Below, piece after piece: positions 45,901-54,078 of a stretch of 64,000 bases of DNA. Numbering within the stretch: the first letter of the stretch is position 1; every line of letters begins with the position of its first letter. The DNA is from BOG-908 sp965198825 (GTDB lineage Bacteria; Pseudomonadota; Alphaproteobacteria; Acetobacterales; Acetobacteraceae): contig CBDAQB010000001.1 in assembly GCA_965198825.1 (NCBI GenBank), positions 434,001 to 498,000 of the forward strand. Reading direction: 5' to 3'. Position numbers and translations under genes: made by a program. The notes under the pieces are model-generated. The model ran no database searches. It was not told the origin of the DNA and worked only from the letters and a program-made list of their open reading frames with translations.

Positions 45901-48900
45901 CATACGCGCTATTCCATGGGGTGCGTCGGAATCCGCCTACAACGTTCGCGACCTGGAATACACCTATCAATATTCCAATTTCGGCGTCCCCGATCTCGCC
46001 CTGAAAAACGGTCTGGCCGATGAATTCGTGGTCGCGCCATATGCGACGGCGCTCGCCGCGATGGTCGATCCGCGTGAGGCCATCCTGAACCTCCTCCGCC
46101 TCGCACGCGAAGGCGCCCGGGGACGTTTTGGCTTCTACGAGGCCCTCGACTACACGCCCGGGCGGGTTCCCGAAGGCAAGACCGTCGCGGTCGTGCGGGC
46201 CTTCATGGCGCACCACCAGGGCATGTCGATCGTCGCCATCGCCAACGCAACGCTCGACGGCATTATGCGAGCGCGCTTTCACGCCGATCCCCTGATAGAG
46301 GCGACGGAACTGCTGCTGCAGGAGCGGGAGCCCCGCAGTGTCACGAGTGTCCAGCTTAGGCCCGCACTCCGCAAACAAAAGGCTCACGCGCCGGCTGCGA
46401 CGCCACCCGGCGGCCGGCGCATCGCCACCGCTGACACGGCAACGCCTACGACCCATCTGCTCTGCAATGGCAGCTATGCCGTGATGCTGACCGCCGCAGG
46501 GTCGGGCTACAGCCGGTGGCGTGACCTCGACGTGACGCGCTGGCGCGAAGACCCGACGCTCGACGATTGGGGGTCCTACATCTACCTCCGCGACCTCGGC
46601 AGCGGGCGCGTCTGGTCTGCTGGCGCGCAGCCCTGCGGCGCGGCGGCCGACGAATACGGCGTAATCTTCAACGAGGACCACGCGGAGTTCAGGCGGCGGG
46701 ACGGCACTCTCACCACCAGCATGGAAGTCCTCATATCCGCCGAGGAGACGGCCGAGGTCCGGCGCATCACCGTCACCAACGATGGGCCCGCTGCCCGAAC
46801 GATCGACATCACTTCCTATGCCGAGTTGGCGCTGACGCCGCAGGCTACCGACATCGCGCATCCTGCCTTCGCCAAACTCTTCGTCGAAACCGAGTATCTT
46901 GACGAAATCGGCGCCCTGCTGGCGACGCGCCGGCGGCGAACCCCTGCCGAACCGGAGGTTTGGGCTGCGCACATGGCGGTCGCCGATGGGATCCCGCAGG
47001 TCGAGACGGACCGCGCCCGCTTCATCGGCCGCGGCCGTGATCCGCGCGACCCGGCAGCCATGGATGAGGATCACAGGCTGTCAGGCACCGTCGGCACCGT
47101 GCTGGACGCGGTGTTCGCCATCCGCCGCAGGATCACCGTGGCTCCAGGCGCCATGGTGCGCATCGCGTTCTGGACGATGGTGGCGTCCTCGCGCGAGGCA
47201 ATCGTCGCCTGCGTGGACCGTCACCGGGATGTCTCTGCCTTCGACCGGGCGGCGATGATGGCTTGGACTCAGGCGCAGGTGCAATTGCACCACCTCGGAA
47301 TCACGCCGTCGGAGGCCGACCTGTTCCAGCGGCTCGCCGGGCATCTCCTGTTTGCCGGGCCGGCGCTGCGCCCGGACGCCGAGCGCATCCTGTCAGGCAG
47401 CGGCGCGCAATCCGGCTGCTGGAGCCAGGGGATTTCCGGCGACCTGCCGATCCTGCTGCTGCAAATTGACGATTTGTCTGACCTCGGGATCGCCAGGCAG
47501 GTTCTCCTGGCGCACACCTACTTCCGGCTCAAGCAATTCGCCGTGGACCTGGTGATCATCAACGAGCATCCCGCCTCCTATGCGCAGGAGCTTCAGGGCG
47601 CCTTGGAGGCCCTTCTGCGTGCCCAACAGGAAACGGCCGGGCCTGCCGCAGGTGCCGTCTTCCTGTTGCGTGCCGATCTGGTGCCGAACGCCACCTGTGC
47701 TCTTCTCGCCGCGTCGGCGAGGGTCGTGCTCGCAGGCGACCGCGGCCGCCTTTCCGAGCAACTCGACCGCGTCCAGCAAACCTTGCCGGCAGCGCCGCGG
47801 CCCAGACCGGTGGTGCCTGGCGCATCGGATGGCGCAATCCCGGCTGCGCGCGCCAATCTGGAAATTTTCAACGGACTGGGCGGCTTCGCCGACGAGGGCC
47901 GCGAGTACGTGGTTGTGCTAGGCCCCGGCCTAACGACGCCGGCGCCCTGGGTCAATATCGTGGCCAATGCCACGTTCGGCTTTCAGGTTTCGGCCGAGGG
48001 AGCAGGCTTCACCTGGGTCGGCAACAGCCGCGAAAACCAGCTTACCCCGTGGTCGAACGACCCTGTGAGCAACCGCACGGGAGAGGCCTTCTATCTGCAT
48101 GATGAGGCGTCCGGCGCGCTCTGGTGTCCAACGGCGGCACCCATCCGTAACCCCGCGGCGACCTATGTCGCCACGCACGGCCACGGCTACAGCCGCTTCG
48201 AGCACACGGCACACGGCATCGCCAGCGACCTGCTGCAATTCGTGGCGGACGGCGACCCGGTGAAACTGTCGCGGCTGCGCCTGCGCAACACCACAGGCGT
48301 TGTGCGCAGGATTTCGGTTTGCGCCTATGTCGAATGGGTGCTCGGCGCCTCACGGCCGGCGACCTCTGCCTTCGTGCAGACCGAGCGCGACGCTGCCACC
48401 GATGCGCTCTTCGCACGCAACCCGTGGAACGCTGAGCGCGGCGGCCAGGTGGCTTTCATGGATCTCTGCGGCAGGCAGACGAGCTGGACGGGTGATCGGC
48501 GTGGCTTCATCGGCCGCAACGGTTCACTGGCATCGCCGCTTGGTGCGCGTGCCGCGCTGTCTGGCCTCACCGGTGCCGGGCTGGATCCGTGCGGCGCACT
48601 CCGCACCACGATCGACCTGCCCGCAGGAGGCGAGGTGGAACTCGTCCTGCTGGTTGGCGCCGCGCCCAACGTCGCCACCGCGCGCGCCTTGGTGCTGCAG
48701 TATCGCAGCGCCGAACCTGAGGCCGTGCTTGGCGCCATCCGGGAGCAGTGGCGCAAAGTTCTCGGCGCAATCCAAGTCAAAACTCCCGACCGCAGCATGG
48801 ACATCATGCTGAACGGCTGGCTGCTGTATCAGACTCTGGCGAGCCGGATCTGGGGCCGCGCGGGCTTCTACCAGGCGAGCGGCGCCTACGGGTTCCGCGA

Positions 48901-50278
48901 CCAGCTGCAGGACGGCCTGGCGCTCTGCGCCTCGCGGCCCGACCTGGTCCGTGAACACCTGCTGCGCGCGGCGGGGCGGCAGTTTTGCGAGGGCGACGTT
49001 CAGCATTGGTGGCTGCCGCAGTCGGGTCGCGGTGTGCGGACCCGCATTTCGGACGACTGCGCCTGGCTCGCTTATACGGTGGCGCATTATGTCGAGGCGG
49101 CCGGCGACCTCGCCGTACTCGACGAGCCGATCGGCTTCCTGACCGGGGACGCTCTGGCAGAGGGCGAGCACGACCGGTTCTTCCTGCCTCAGGCCGCCGG
49201 CGAAAGCGCGTCACTCTACGAACATTGCGCCCGAGCGCTGGACCATAGTCTCCCCGCTGGAAGCCACGGCCTACCCCTGATGGGCACCGGCGACTGGAAC
49301 GACGGTATGAACCGGATCGGCGAAGCCGGCCGCGGCGAGAGCGTCTGGCTTGGCTGGTTCCTGCATGCGGCTTTGACCGGGTTCATCCCGCTGGCAGAAG
49401 CGCGCGACGATACCGCGCGTGCGAATGCCTGGCGCGCGCGCGTCGCGGCCCTCCCGGAAGCGCTGGACCGGTGCTGGGACGGTAATTGGTATCTGCGCGC
49501 CTTCCATGACGACGGCTCGCCACTCGGCTCCCACACGGACGCGCAGTGCAGGATCGATTCCATCGCGCAATCCTGGAGCGTGATTTCGGGAGTGGCGCCG
49601 CGCGGCCGTGCCGAACGGGCCATGGCCTCCCTCGACCGGCACCTTGTGCGCGCCGAAGACAAGCTTGCTCTGGTGCTGACACCGCCTTTTGACCACCCCA
49701 CGGTCGACCCAGGCTACATCGCCGGCTACCCGCCGGGCATTCGCGAAAATGGCGGCCAATATAGCCACGCTGCCATGTGGGCCGTGCTGGCGTTCACCGC
49801 ATTGGGGGACGGCGACAAGGCAGCCGCGCTGTTCGCCATGCTGAACCCTATCAATCACACGCGCACGCCTGACGATGCCGGGCGCTACAAGGTCGAGCCC
49901 TATGTGGTTGTCGCGGATATCTACTCCAGCATGCCGCATGTCGGCCGTGGCGGATGGTCGTGGTATACCGGCTCGGCAGGCTGGATGCAGCGTGTCGGCG
50001 TGGAGGGCATTCTCGGCATACGCATCCTCGGCACATCGATGCGCATCGATCCCTGTATTCCGCGCGCCTGGCCTGGTTTTACCGCGACCGTCACCTGGCG
50101 ATCCGCCCGCTACCGGATCGCTGTCGAAAACCCAGCGCACGTCGAGCAGGGTATCCGTACGATCACGCTGGACGGCACGGTCCTTTCAGCAGGAAATGCG
50201 GTGGCACTGGCTGACGACGGCGCACTGCATGAAATCGCGGTGACATTAGGCTTGGCTTCAACGGAGCAGGCGGCATGA
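42983..50278 (+). CDS. ndvB: Cyclic beta-1,2-glucan synthase, catalytic part (frameshifted gene)
   Basis: 2431 codons from a TTG at 42983; the homologous frame actually begins near 42902, so the TTG is probably not the native start. Membrane helices (about residues 20-60 and 420-580) surround a GT84 domain with the DSDTRLPRD metal motif and QHRWARGDWQL. The C-terminal half has paired carbohydrate-binding and GH94-like phosphorylase modules (GTGDWNDGMN; SSMPHVGRGGWSWYTGSAGW), which set ring size. The product is periplasmic cyclic glucan, an osmoprotectant. If the frameshift is real, only an N-terminally truncated protein could be made. ATGA overlap with pgm downstream. Confidence 0.9.
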   Translation: MTRAARSLGLGGYAAGIFGVAGLFLLGPLWALATLSIGAWWLLLLGCTGFVPACDAAIACVNRFSMWAFGATPLPALELAGGIGPSQRTIIAVPVLLISLQAVRELVAHLEIHHLASPDGELHFALLSDWTDSATEHAPNDESLLHAAAESIAQLNLRYGPGPGGDRFLLLHRRRVWNAGEASWMGWERKRGKLHELNRVLRGATDTSFLAHRPVPKDVRYVVTLDSDTRLPRDTIRRLVGKMAHPLNAPRLDAASGRVVEGYGILQPRVTPSLPEEPQSSLFQHVFSSMDGIDAYAGAISDVYQDLFGEGSFAGKGIYDIDAFELALAGRVPDSTLLSHDLFEGVFARAGLASDIEVVEDFPSMYAVAALRQHRWARGDWQLLPWIIGWRPKAGASATAKLTAIGRWKMLDNLRRTLAAPAIMVSLLAGWLLPIDAALGWTAFVLATIALPPLIPLVGDATSRRGRVTLRSHLAWLGLGLRHAASLTALTVTFMAHQAVLMGDAVLRTLVRLVSRRRLLQWVTAAQAGAGPDLSVAGHYRRMAGAPVLGLLAFGFALAAHRFAWVVAAPFAAFWIASPAIAWWASRRSRVDAAPAASDVQALRETARRTWRFFEQFVTPADNMLPPDNFQEDPAPVIARRTSPTNIGLYLLCVANAHDFGWIGLADAVGRLEVTLATMDRMQRFRGHFFNWYATDDLHPLEPKYVSTVDSGNLAGHLFALAGACQNWRGGPRGSGNVDGFADTVNLALVELARVETTNPPTGSTLRSTLQDLAEDVLRQPDGGAHNSWFTAAIDARIRSAVASAHDLAAAHGHGNSTDLVFWTEAMLHTAESLRGDCQDSSAIDARLATLAKRARDMALAMEFSFLRDVERKLLSIGYSVADATLDPNCYDLLASEARLACFFAIAKGDVPAKEWFRLGRAMTPVDHGAALVSWSGSMFEYLMPSLVMRAPAGSLLRQTNQLAVRRQIAFGRIRAIPWGASESAYNVRDLEYTYQYSNFGVPDLALKNGLADEFVVAPYATALAAMVDPREAILNLLRLAREGARGRFGFYEALDYTPGRVPEGKTVAVVRAFMAHHQGMSIVAIANATLDGIMRARFHADPLIEATELLLQEREPRSVTSVQLRPALRKQKAHAPAATPPGGRRIATADTATPTTHLLCNGSYAVMLTAAGSGYSRWRDLDVTRWREDPTLDDWGSYIYLRDLGSGRVWSAGAQPCGAAADEYGVIFNEDHAEFRRRDGTLTTSMEVLISAEETAEVRRITVTNDGPAARTIDITSYAELALTPQATDIAHPAFAKLFVETEYLDEIGALLATRRRRTPAEPEVWAAHMAVADGIPQVETDRARFIGRGRDPRDPAAMDEDHRLSGTVGTVLDAVFAIRRRITVAPGAMVRIAFWTMVASSREAIVACVDRHRDVSAFDRAAMMAWTQAQVQLHHLGITPSEADLFQRLAGHLLFAGPALRPDAERILSGSGAQSGCWSQGISGDLPILLLQIDDLSDLGIARQVLLAHTYFRLKQFAVDLVIINEHPASYAQELQGALEALLRAQQETAGPAAGAVFLLRADLVPNATCALLAASARVVLAGDRGRLSEQLDRVQQTLPAAPRPRPVVPGASDGAIPAARANLEIFNGLGGFADEGREYVVVLGPGLTTPAPWVNIVANATFGFQVSAEGAGFTWVGNSRENQLTPWSNDPVSNRTGEAFYLHDEASGALWCPTAAPIRNPAATYVATHGHGYSRFEHTAHGIASDLLQFVADGDPVKLSRLRLRNTTGVVRRISVCAYVEWVLGASRPATSAFVQTERDAATDALFARNPWNAERGGQVAFMDLCGRQTSWTGDRRGFIGRNGSLASPLGARAALSGLTGAGLDPCGALRTTIDLPAGGEVELVLLVGAAPNVATARALVLQYRSAEPEAVLGAIREQWRKVLGAIQVKTPDRSMDIMLNGWLLYQTLASRIWGRAGFYQASGAYGFRDQLQDGLALCASRPDLVREHLLRAAGRQFCEGDVQHWWLPQSGRGVRTRISDDCAWLAYTVAHYVEAAGDLAVLDEPIGFLTGDALAEGEHDRFFLPQAAGESASLYEHCARALDHSLPAGSHGLPLMGTGDWNDGMNRIGEAGRGESVWLGWFLHAALTGFIPLAEARDDTARANAWRARVAALPEALDRCWDGNWYLRAFHDDGSPLGSHTDAQCRIDSIAQSWSVISGVAPRGRAERAMASLDRHLVRAEDKLALVLTPPFDHPTVDPGYIAGYPPGIRENGGQYSHAAMWAVLAFTALGDGDKAAALFAMLNPINHTRTPDDAGRYKVEPYVVVADIYSSMPHVGRGGWSWYTGSAGWMQRVGVEGILGIRILGTSMRIDPCIPRAWPGFTATVTWRSARYRIAVENPAHVEQGIRTITLDGTVLSAGNAVALADDGALHEIAVTLGLASTEQAA

Positions 50279-51924
50279 CGAGTTCCATCAGTCCGTTGGC
50301 AGGCAAAACACTAGACCGGTCGCTTCTTCTGGACGTGACGCGGCTTCTCGCCGCGTATCCTTCCATCCGTCCGGATCCAGCCAATCCTGCGCAGAGAATT
50401 TCGTTCGGCACGTCGGGTCATCGCGGCTCGGCCTTCGATGGCAGCTTCAACGAATGGCACGTGCTGGCCATCAGCCAGGCATTTTGCCAACACAGGCGTG
50501 CGCAGGGCATCGACGGACCGTTGTTCGCCGGCATCGACACGCACGCCGTGTCGCGGCCCGCACTCGCGACCGCACTGGAGGTCTTCACTGCAAATGGTGT
50601 CGACATCTTCATCGACGCCGAAGGCGGCACTACGCCGACCCCTGTCATTTCCCACGCGATACTCACCTATAACCAAGGCCGCACGAGCGGCCTTGCTGAC
50701 GGCATCGTGCTCACCCCGTCACACAACCCGCCCGAGGATGGCGGCTACAAATACAATCCTCCCAACGGCGGCCCAGCCGGAACCGATGTCACCAGCACGA
50801 TCGAGGATGCCGCCAATAGACTGCTTGCGGGCCCAGCCTCGGGCGTCAGGCGCCTCCCCGAGCGGCAGGCACGAACGTCCGCGTTTTGTCATCGCCACGA
50901 CTACAGAGGACCCTACGTCGCAGATCTCGCGAATGTCGTGGACATGGAGGCAATACGCGCATCCGGCGTGAAGATCGGCATTGATCCGTTGGGAGGGGCC
51001 GCAGTGCCGTTCTGGCATCCTATCGTCGAGCGCTATGGCATCGACGCGACCGTCGTCAGTGACGTGGTCGATCCCACCTTCAGCTTCATGACCGCCGACT
51101 GGGACGGGCGCATCCGCATGGACTGCTCCTCGTCCTACGCCATGAAGCGGCTGATCGGCATGACAGGGTCTTTCGACGTCGCTTTCGCCAACGACACCGA
51201 TGCCGACCGGCACGGCATCGTGGCGGGGCAGGGTGGGCTGATGAACCCGAACCACTACCTCGCTGCCGCTATCGCCTATCTTTTTGCGAACCGCCCAGAG
51301 TGGGGACGCGACGTTGCCATCGGCAAGACGGCAGTCAGCAGCGGCATCATCGACCGTGTCGTCGCGTCAATTGGACGCAGGTTGTTCGAGGTGCCCGTCG
51401 GCTTCAAATGGTTCACTGAAGGGTTGCTCAACGGATCGCTGGGCTTCGTCGGCGAGGAGAGTGCCGGGGCCTCTTTCCTGAGGCGCAACGGAACCACATG
51501 GACGACGGACAAGGACGGCTTGATTCTTGGCCTTCTCGCAGCCGAGATCACCGCGCGGACCGGAAAGGATCCAGCCGCGCTCTATGAGGGTCTTCAGCGT
51601 GAACTTGGGACACCTTATTACGCACGCATCGACGCTCCTGCGACAGCGGCACAGCGGGCGGCGTTGAAAGCACCGCCACCGGAAACGCTGGCGATGGCCG
51701 ATCTTGCCGGCGAACCGGTCCGGCATAGCTGGACGACAGCGTCCGGCAATGGCGCGCCTCTTGGCGGCTTCAAGATCGTTGCCGACGATGCTTGGTTCGC
51801 TGCCCGGCCGTCAGGCACGGAGGACACCTACAAAATCTATGCGGAGAGCTTTCGCAGTGAGAGCCACCTCGAGCAGGTACAGCAGCAGGCGAAGGATGTT
51901 GTCTCAAAGATTTTCGCCTCATAG
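50275..51924 (+). CDS. pgm: Phosphoglucomutase, alpha-D-glucose-phosphate specific
   Basis: 549 residues, the usual length. FGTSGHRGS near residue 45, the phosphoserine loop TPSHNPPEDGGYKYNPPNGG (about residue 145), the metal-binding NDTDADRHG and the C-terminal phosphate loop RPSGTEDTYKIY are intact. It interconverts glucose-1-phosphate and glucose-6-phosphate and so feeds UDP-glucose synthesis. ATG 50275 overlaps the glucan synthase stop, an obvious metabolic coupling because cyclic glucan is built from UDP-glucose. Confidence 0.95.
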   Translation: MTSSISPLAGKTLDRSLLLDVTRLLAAYPSIRPDPANPAQRISFGTSGHRGSAFDGSFNEWHVLAISQAFCQHRRAQGIDGPLFAGIDTHAVSRPALATALEVFTANGVDIFIDAEGGTTPTPVISHAILTYNQGRTSGLADGIVLTPSHNPPEDGGYKYNPPNGGPAGTDVTSTIEDAANRLLAGPASGVRRLPERQARTSAFCHRHDYRGPYVADLANVVDMEAIRASGVKIGIDPLGGAAVPFWHPIVERYGIDATVVSDVVDPTFSFMTADWDGRIRMDCSSSYAMKRLIGMTGSFDVAFANDTDADRHGIVAGQGGLMNPNHYLAAAIAYLFANRPEWGRDVAIGKTAVSSGIIDRVVASIGRRLFEVPVGFKWFTEGLLNGSLGFVGEESAGASFLRRNGTTWTTDKDGLILGLLAAEITARTGKDPAALYEGLQRELGTPYYARIDAPATAAQRAALKAPPPETLAMADLAGEPVRHSWTTASGNGAPLGGFKIVADDAWFAARPSGTEDTYKIYAESFRSESHLEQVQQQAKDVVSKIFAS

Positions 51925-52093
51925 CAGTTCAGGCAAATTAAAGGCGAGTCCGACACCGATCACGCATGAATAGCAAAAGCTTGGCTTCACCTTCCGCAAG
52001 CTTAAGTTCATTGCTGCCGCACGCTTCTTTTACGTTGTCCGCCCCTCCGGGAGTGAATGCTTGAGGCCACGATCTTGACCAGTCGCAACACCT

Positions 52094-52273
52094 CTACTTC
52101 GTAGAATGCATTCGCGGACGCCAAGAGAGATCCTCCGAGATTATGTAGACTGCAATTGCCGTCAGAAACAGGGCTGCTCCCAACCAGAAAAATGGTGAAT
52201 GATGAATGTGCTTGAGTCCGCGTCGCTTGACCGCAGGGGCGATTGCCGTGTGGTGGGTGGGTTTAAACGCCAT
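52094..52273 (-). CDS. Small single-pass membrane protein, 59 residues
   Basis: An ATG at 52273 opens 59 codons ending in TAG at 52094. The product has a basic, His-rich N-terminus (PAVKRRGLKHIHHS), one hydrophobic helix (PFFWLGAALFLTAIAVYII) and a short polar tail SEDLSWRPR. AAGGA lies about 13 nt before the start. The SPFFWLG-helix-SEDLSWRPR layout is the kind seen in small conserved alphaproteobacterial proteins of unknown role. It sits alone between pgm and the coiled-coil gene. Confidence 0.55.
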   Translation of the reverse strand: MAFKPTHHTAIAPAVKRRGLKHIHHSPFFWLGAALFLTAIAVYIISEDLSWRPRMHSTK

Positions 52274-52758
52274 ATCGTCAACATGTCCTTCTCAGCCTGA
52301 TGGAAGAGCCGCGCCCATATAGCGCCTAATGTATCCGCCCTCACCACTGGAATAAATTTACTGGGCTGCAATGGGCGTCATCGCAAATGAAGCGACTCAA
52401 ACGTCGCAAACTCCTGCTGTTCAGCGGGCGGCTGGCGTGAGCTACGCCGAGCGGCAAGACGTCAGCCCACCCACAGCGGGCACCGGAACAATGGCGGGCT
52501 GCTACGGGTGCGTCTGCGCGCCTCGACGACCGAACGGCGCTGGTCAGCTATTGAATGTGAGCTTTCTGCTGATGCGTGTGAACGCGTGATTGGTGCTCTT
52601 TATTCTATTGCGCACCCGCGCGTCTGCTAAAACAGGGCTGCGCTTTCTCCAGAGATTTAACTTCCAGGAAATAGGTCATCGGGTCGTTCGGCCATCGCGA
52701 GTAGGTATGCTGTTTATCCGCGCCGTGCAGCACGTCCTCACTGAAATGCCCCTGCGCA
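52274..52758. other. 485-bp region without a convincing gene
   Basis: Several 60-75 codon frames exist on both strands, but none has a ribosome site. The least shadow-like one is leftward, ending near 52605 (residues such as TDKLASPLNAQGHFSEDVLHG). It could be a displaced C-terminus of the neighbouring coiled-coil protein if that gene carries a frameshift. No repeats or hairpins stand out. Confidence 0.4.
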
Positions 52759-53214
52759 TTAAGTGGGCTCGCCAACTTGTCGGTTGTGGCGCTGGGGAAT
52801 AGCGCTGGCATGCGACGACCGCTGCCGTGCACCGATAGCCCGGTGTCCCGTATGTAAGGACCTCAAGGCATCGAGTTGTTGATCGGCTTCCGCAAGTGCG
52901 CGCTTCTCCTGGGCTTGTACAGTGGCGAGTTGGCCGGTGAGTGCCGTCTCCCGCTCTTGAGCGGCGGCTAGTTCGGTGCCCGTTTTTTTGGCTTGCGTAG
53001 CGAAGGATTGCGCCTGGGCGTTCGCGTGGGACAGGTCCTGCTGAACTGCCGCAACCCGGGCTTCCAGACCTGCACGCTGAGTTTGCGCGGCTTGCGAAGC
53101 AGCCGAGGCCGCCGTGGACTGCATAAAGACGTCGTACCATCCACCGGCAGCGACAACGCCGAGCACACCCGCGGCAACCATGGCGGTAGCCGGCCAACGC
53201 TGTGTTGTTTCCAT
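52759..53214 (-). CDS. Membrane-anchored coiled-coil protein
   Basis: 151 residues from ATG 53214, which has GGAGGGAG about 8 nt upstream. A short basic start is followed by one helix (TAMVAAGVLGVVAAGGWYDVF) and a long Ala/Gln/Glu-rich coiled coil (residues 35-115). The last 35 residues are Arg/His/Gln-rich and do not look like a continuation of the fold, hinting that the frame breaks near 52850. It lies 210 nt downstream of the response regulator on the same strand. No family name can be given. Confidence 0.6.
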   Translation of the reverse strand: METTQRWPATAMVAAGVLGVVAAGGWYDVFMQSTAASAASQAAQTQRAGLEARVAAVQQDLSHANAQAQSFATQAKKTGTELAAAQERETALTGQLATVQAQEKRALAEADQQLDALRSLHTGHRAIGARQRSSHASAIPQRHNRQVGEPT

Positions 53215-53424
53215 CCTGCTTCTCCCTCCAAGATCCCGAGCCGGCTGCGGCCGGCTGTCTGAAAAGCCATTTGGCAGCATGTATGGTTCAGCGGCAGTCA
53301 GGAGCTTCAGCCGCCTTGTCAGGAAATTGCCGACTCGAGGGAACGCGGCTCCAGCACATTGCAGCGAAGCATAAAGCTATCGCAGGAGATCATCGTAAAA
53401 TAAGAACCTTCGCTCCGATGACGC

Positions 53425-54078
53425 TCAAGTCTCGCCTATATTTTCAAGCCAGCCCTGTGCCGCCGCGTGGCGCACGATATCGGCCCGCGTGTGCAAGCCG
53501 AGCTTGCCCGCCGCTCGAACCTTGTAGGTCTCGACTGTCTTGATGCTGATGGAAAGCCGTGCGGCAATTTCCTTGTTGCTATGGCCTTGCGCGATGAGCC
53601 GCAGAACACCGGCTTCGCGCGGGCTCAGACTTTCGCTCGCGGATTGCGCCGGCTCTGCGGCCGGGCCATGGATGACGGCTTTGGCAGCAATGGCCGGATC
53701 GAGATAAATTCCGCCGCCTGCGATCGCCCTGATGGCGCGCGCCAACTCCTCAGCCGCGGAGCGTTTCAGGAGATATCCTTTGGCGCCTGAGCCTAGCAGC
53801 TGTTGCACGTAGGCACTGTCCTCATGCACCGACAAGGCCAGCAGACGCACAGGCGAACCGGCTCGCATCAGGCGTTCCGCAATCTCGATCCCGCTGATGT
53901 CAGCAAGCGAGATGTCAATGACGGCAATGTCGGGGATGGTGTCGGTAATCAGCTTCAGCGCGTCCTGCCCGGTCGAGGCCTCGCCGACCACATCGATGTC
54001 GCCGGTGGCCAGCAGCACCGCCTTGACACCGGCAAGCACCAGCGGATGGTCGTCTACCAGAACGACACGAACGGGCAT
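53425..54078 (-). CDS. NarL/FixJ-type response regulator
   Basis: 217 residues. The receiver domain begins RVVLVDDHPLVLAGV, with the phospho-acceptor Asp in IAVIDISLADI (about residue 55) and the conserved Lys in SGAKGYLLK. The C-terminal LuxR HTH reads LSPREAGVLRLIAQGHSNKEIAARLSIS and KTVETYKVRAAGKLGL. Its ATG overlaps the histidine kinase stop (TGATG), so they form a cognate pair. The targets are unknown; the divergent YfdX gene is the nearest candidate. Confidence 0.93.
   Translation of the reverse strand: MPVRVVLVDDHPLVLAGVKAVLLATGDIDVVGEASTGQDALKLITDTIPDIAVIDISLADISGIEIAERLMRAGSPVRLLALSVHEDSAYVQQLLGSGAKGYLLKRSAAEELARAIRAIAGGGIYLDPAIAAKAVIHGPAAEPAQSASESLSPREAGVLRLIAQGHSNKEIAARLSISIKTVETYKVRAAGKLGLHTRADIVRHAAAQGWLENIGET

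Noticed and set aside
45809..47074. 421-codon leftward open frame
   Set aside because: Antisense to the glucan synthase; no motif and Arg/Asp-rich shadow composition.
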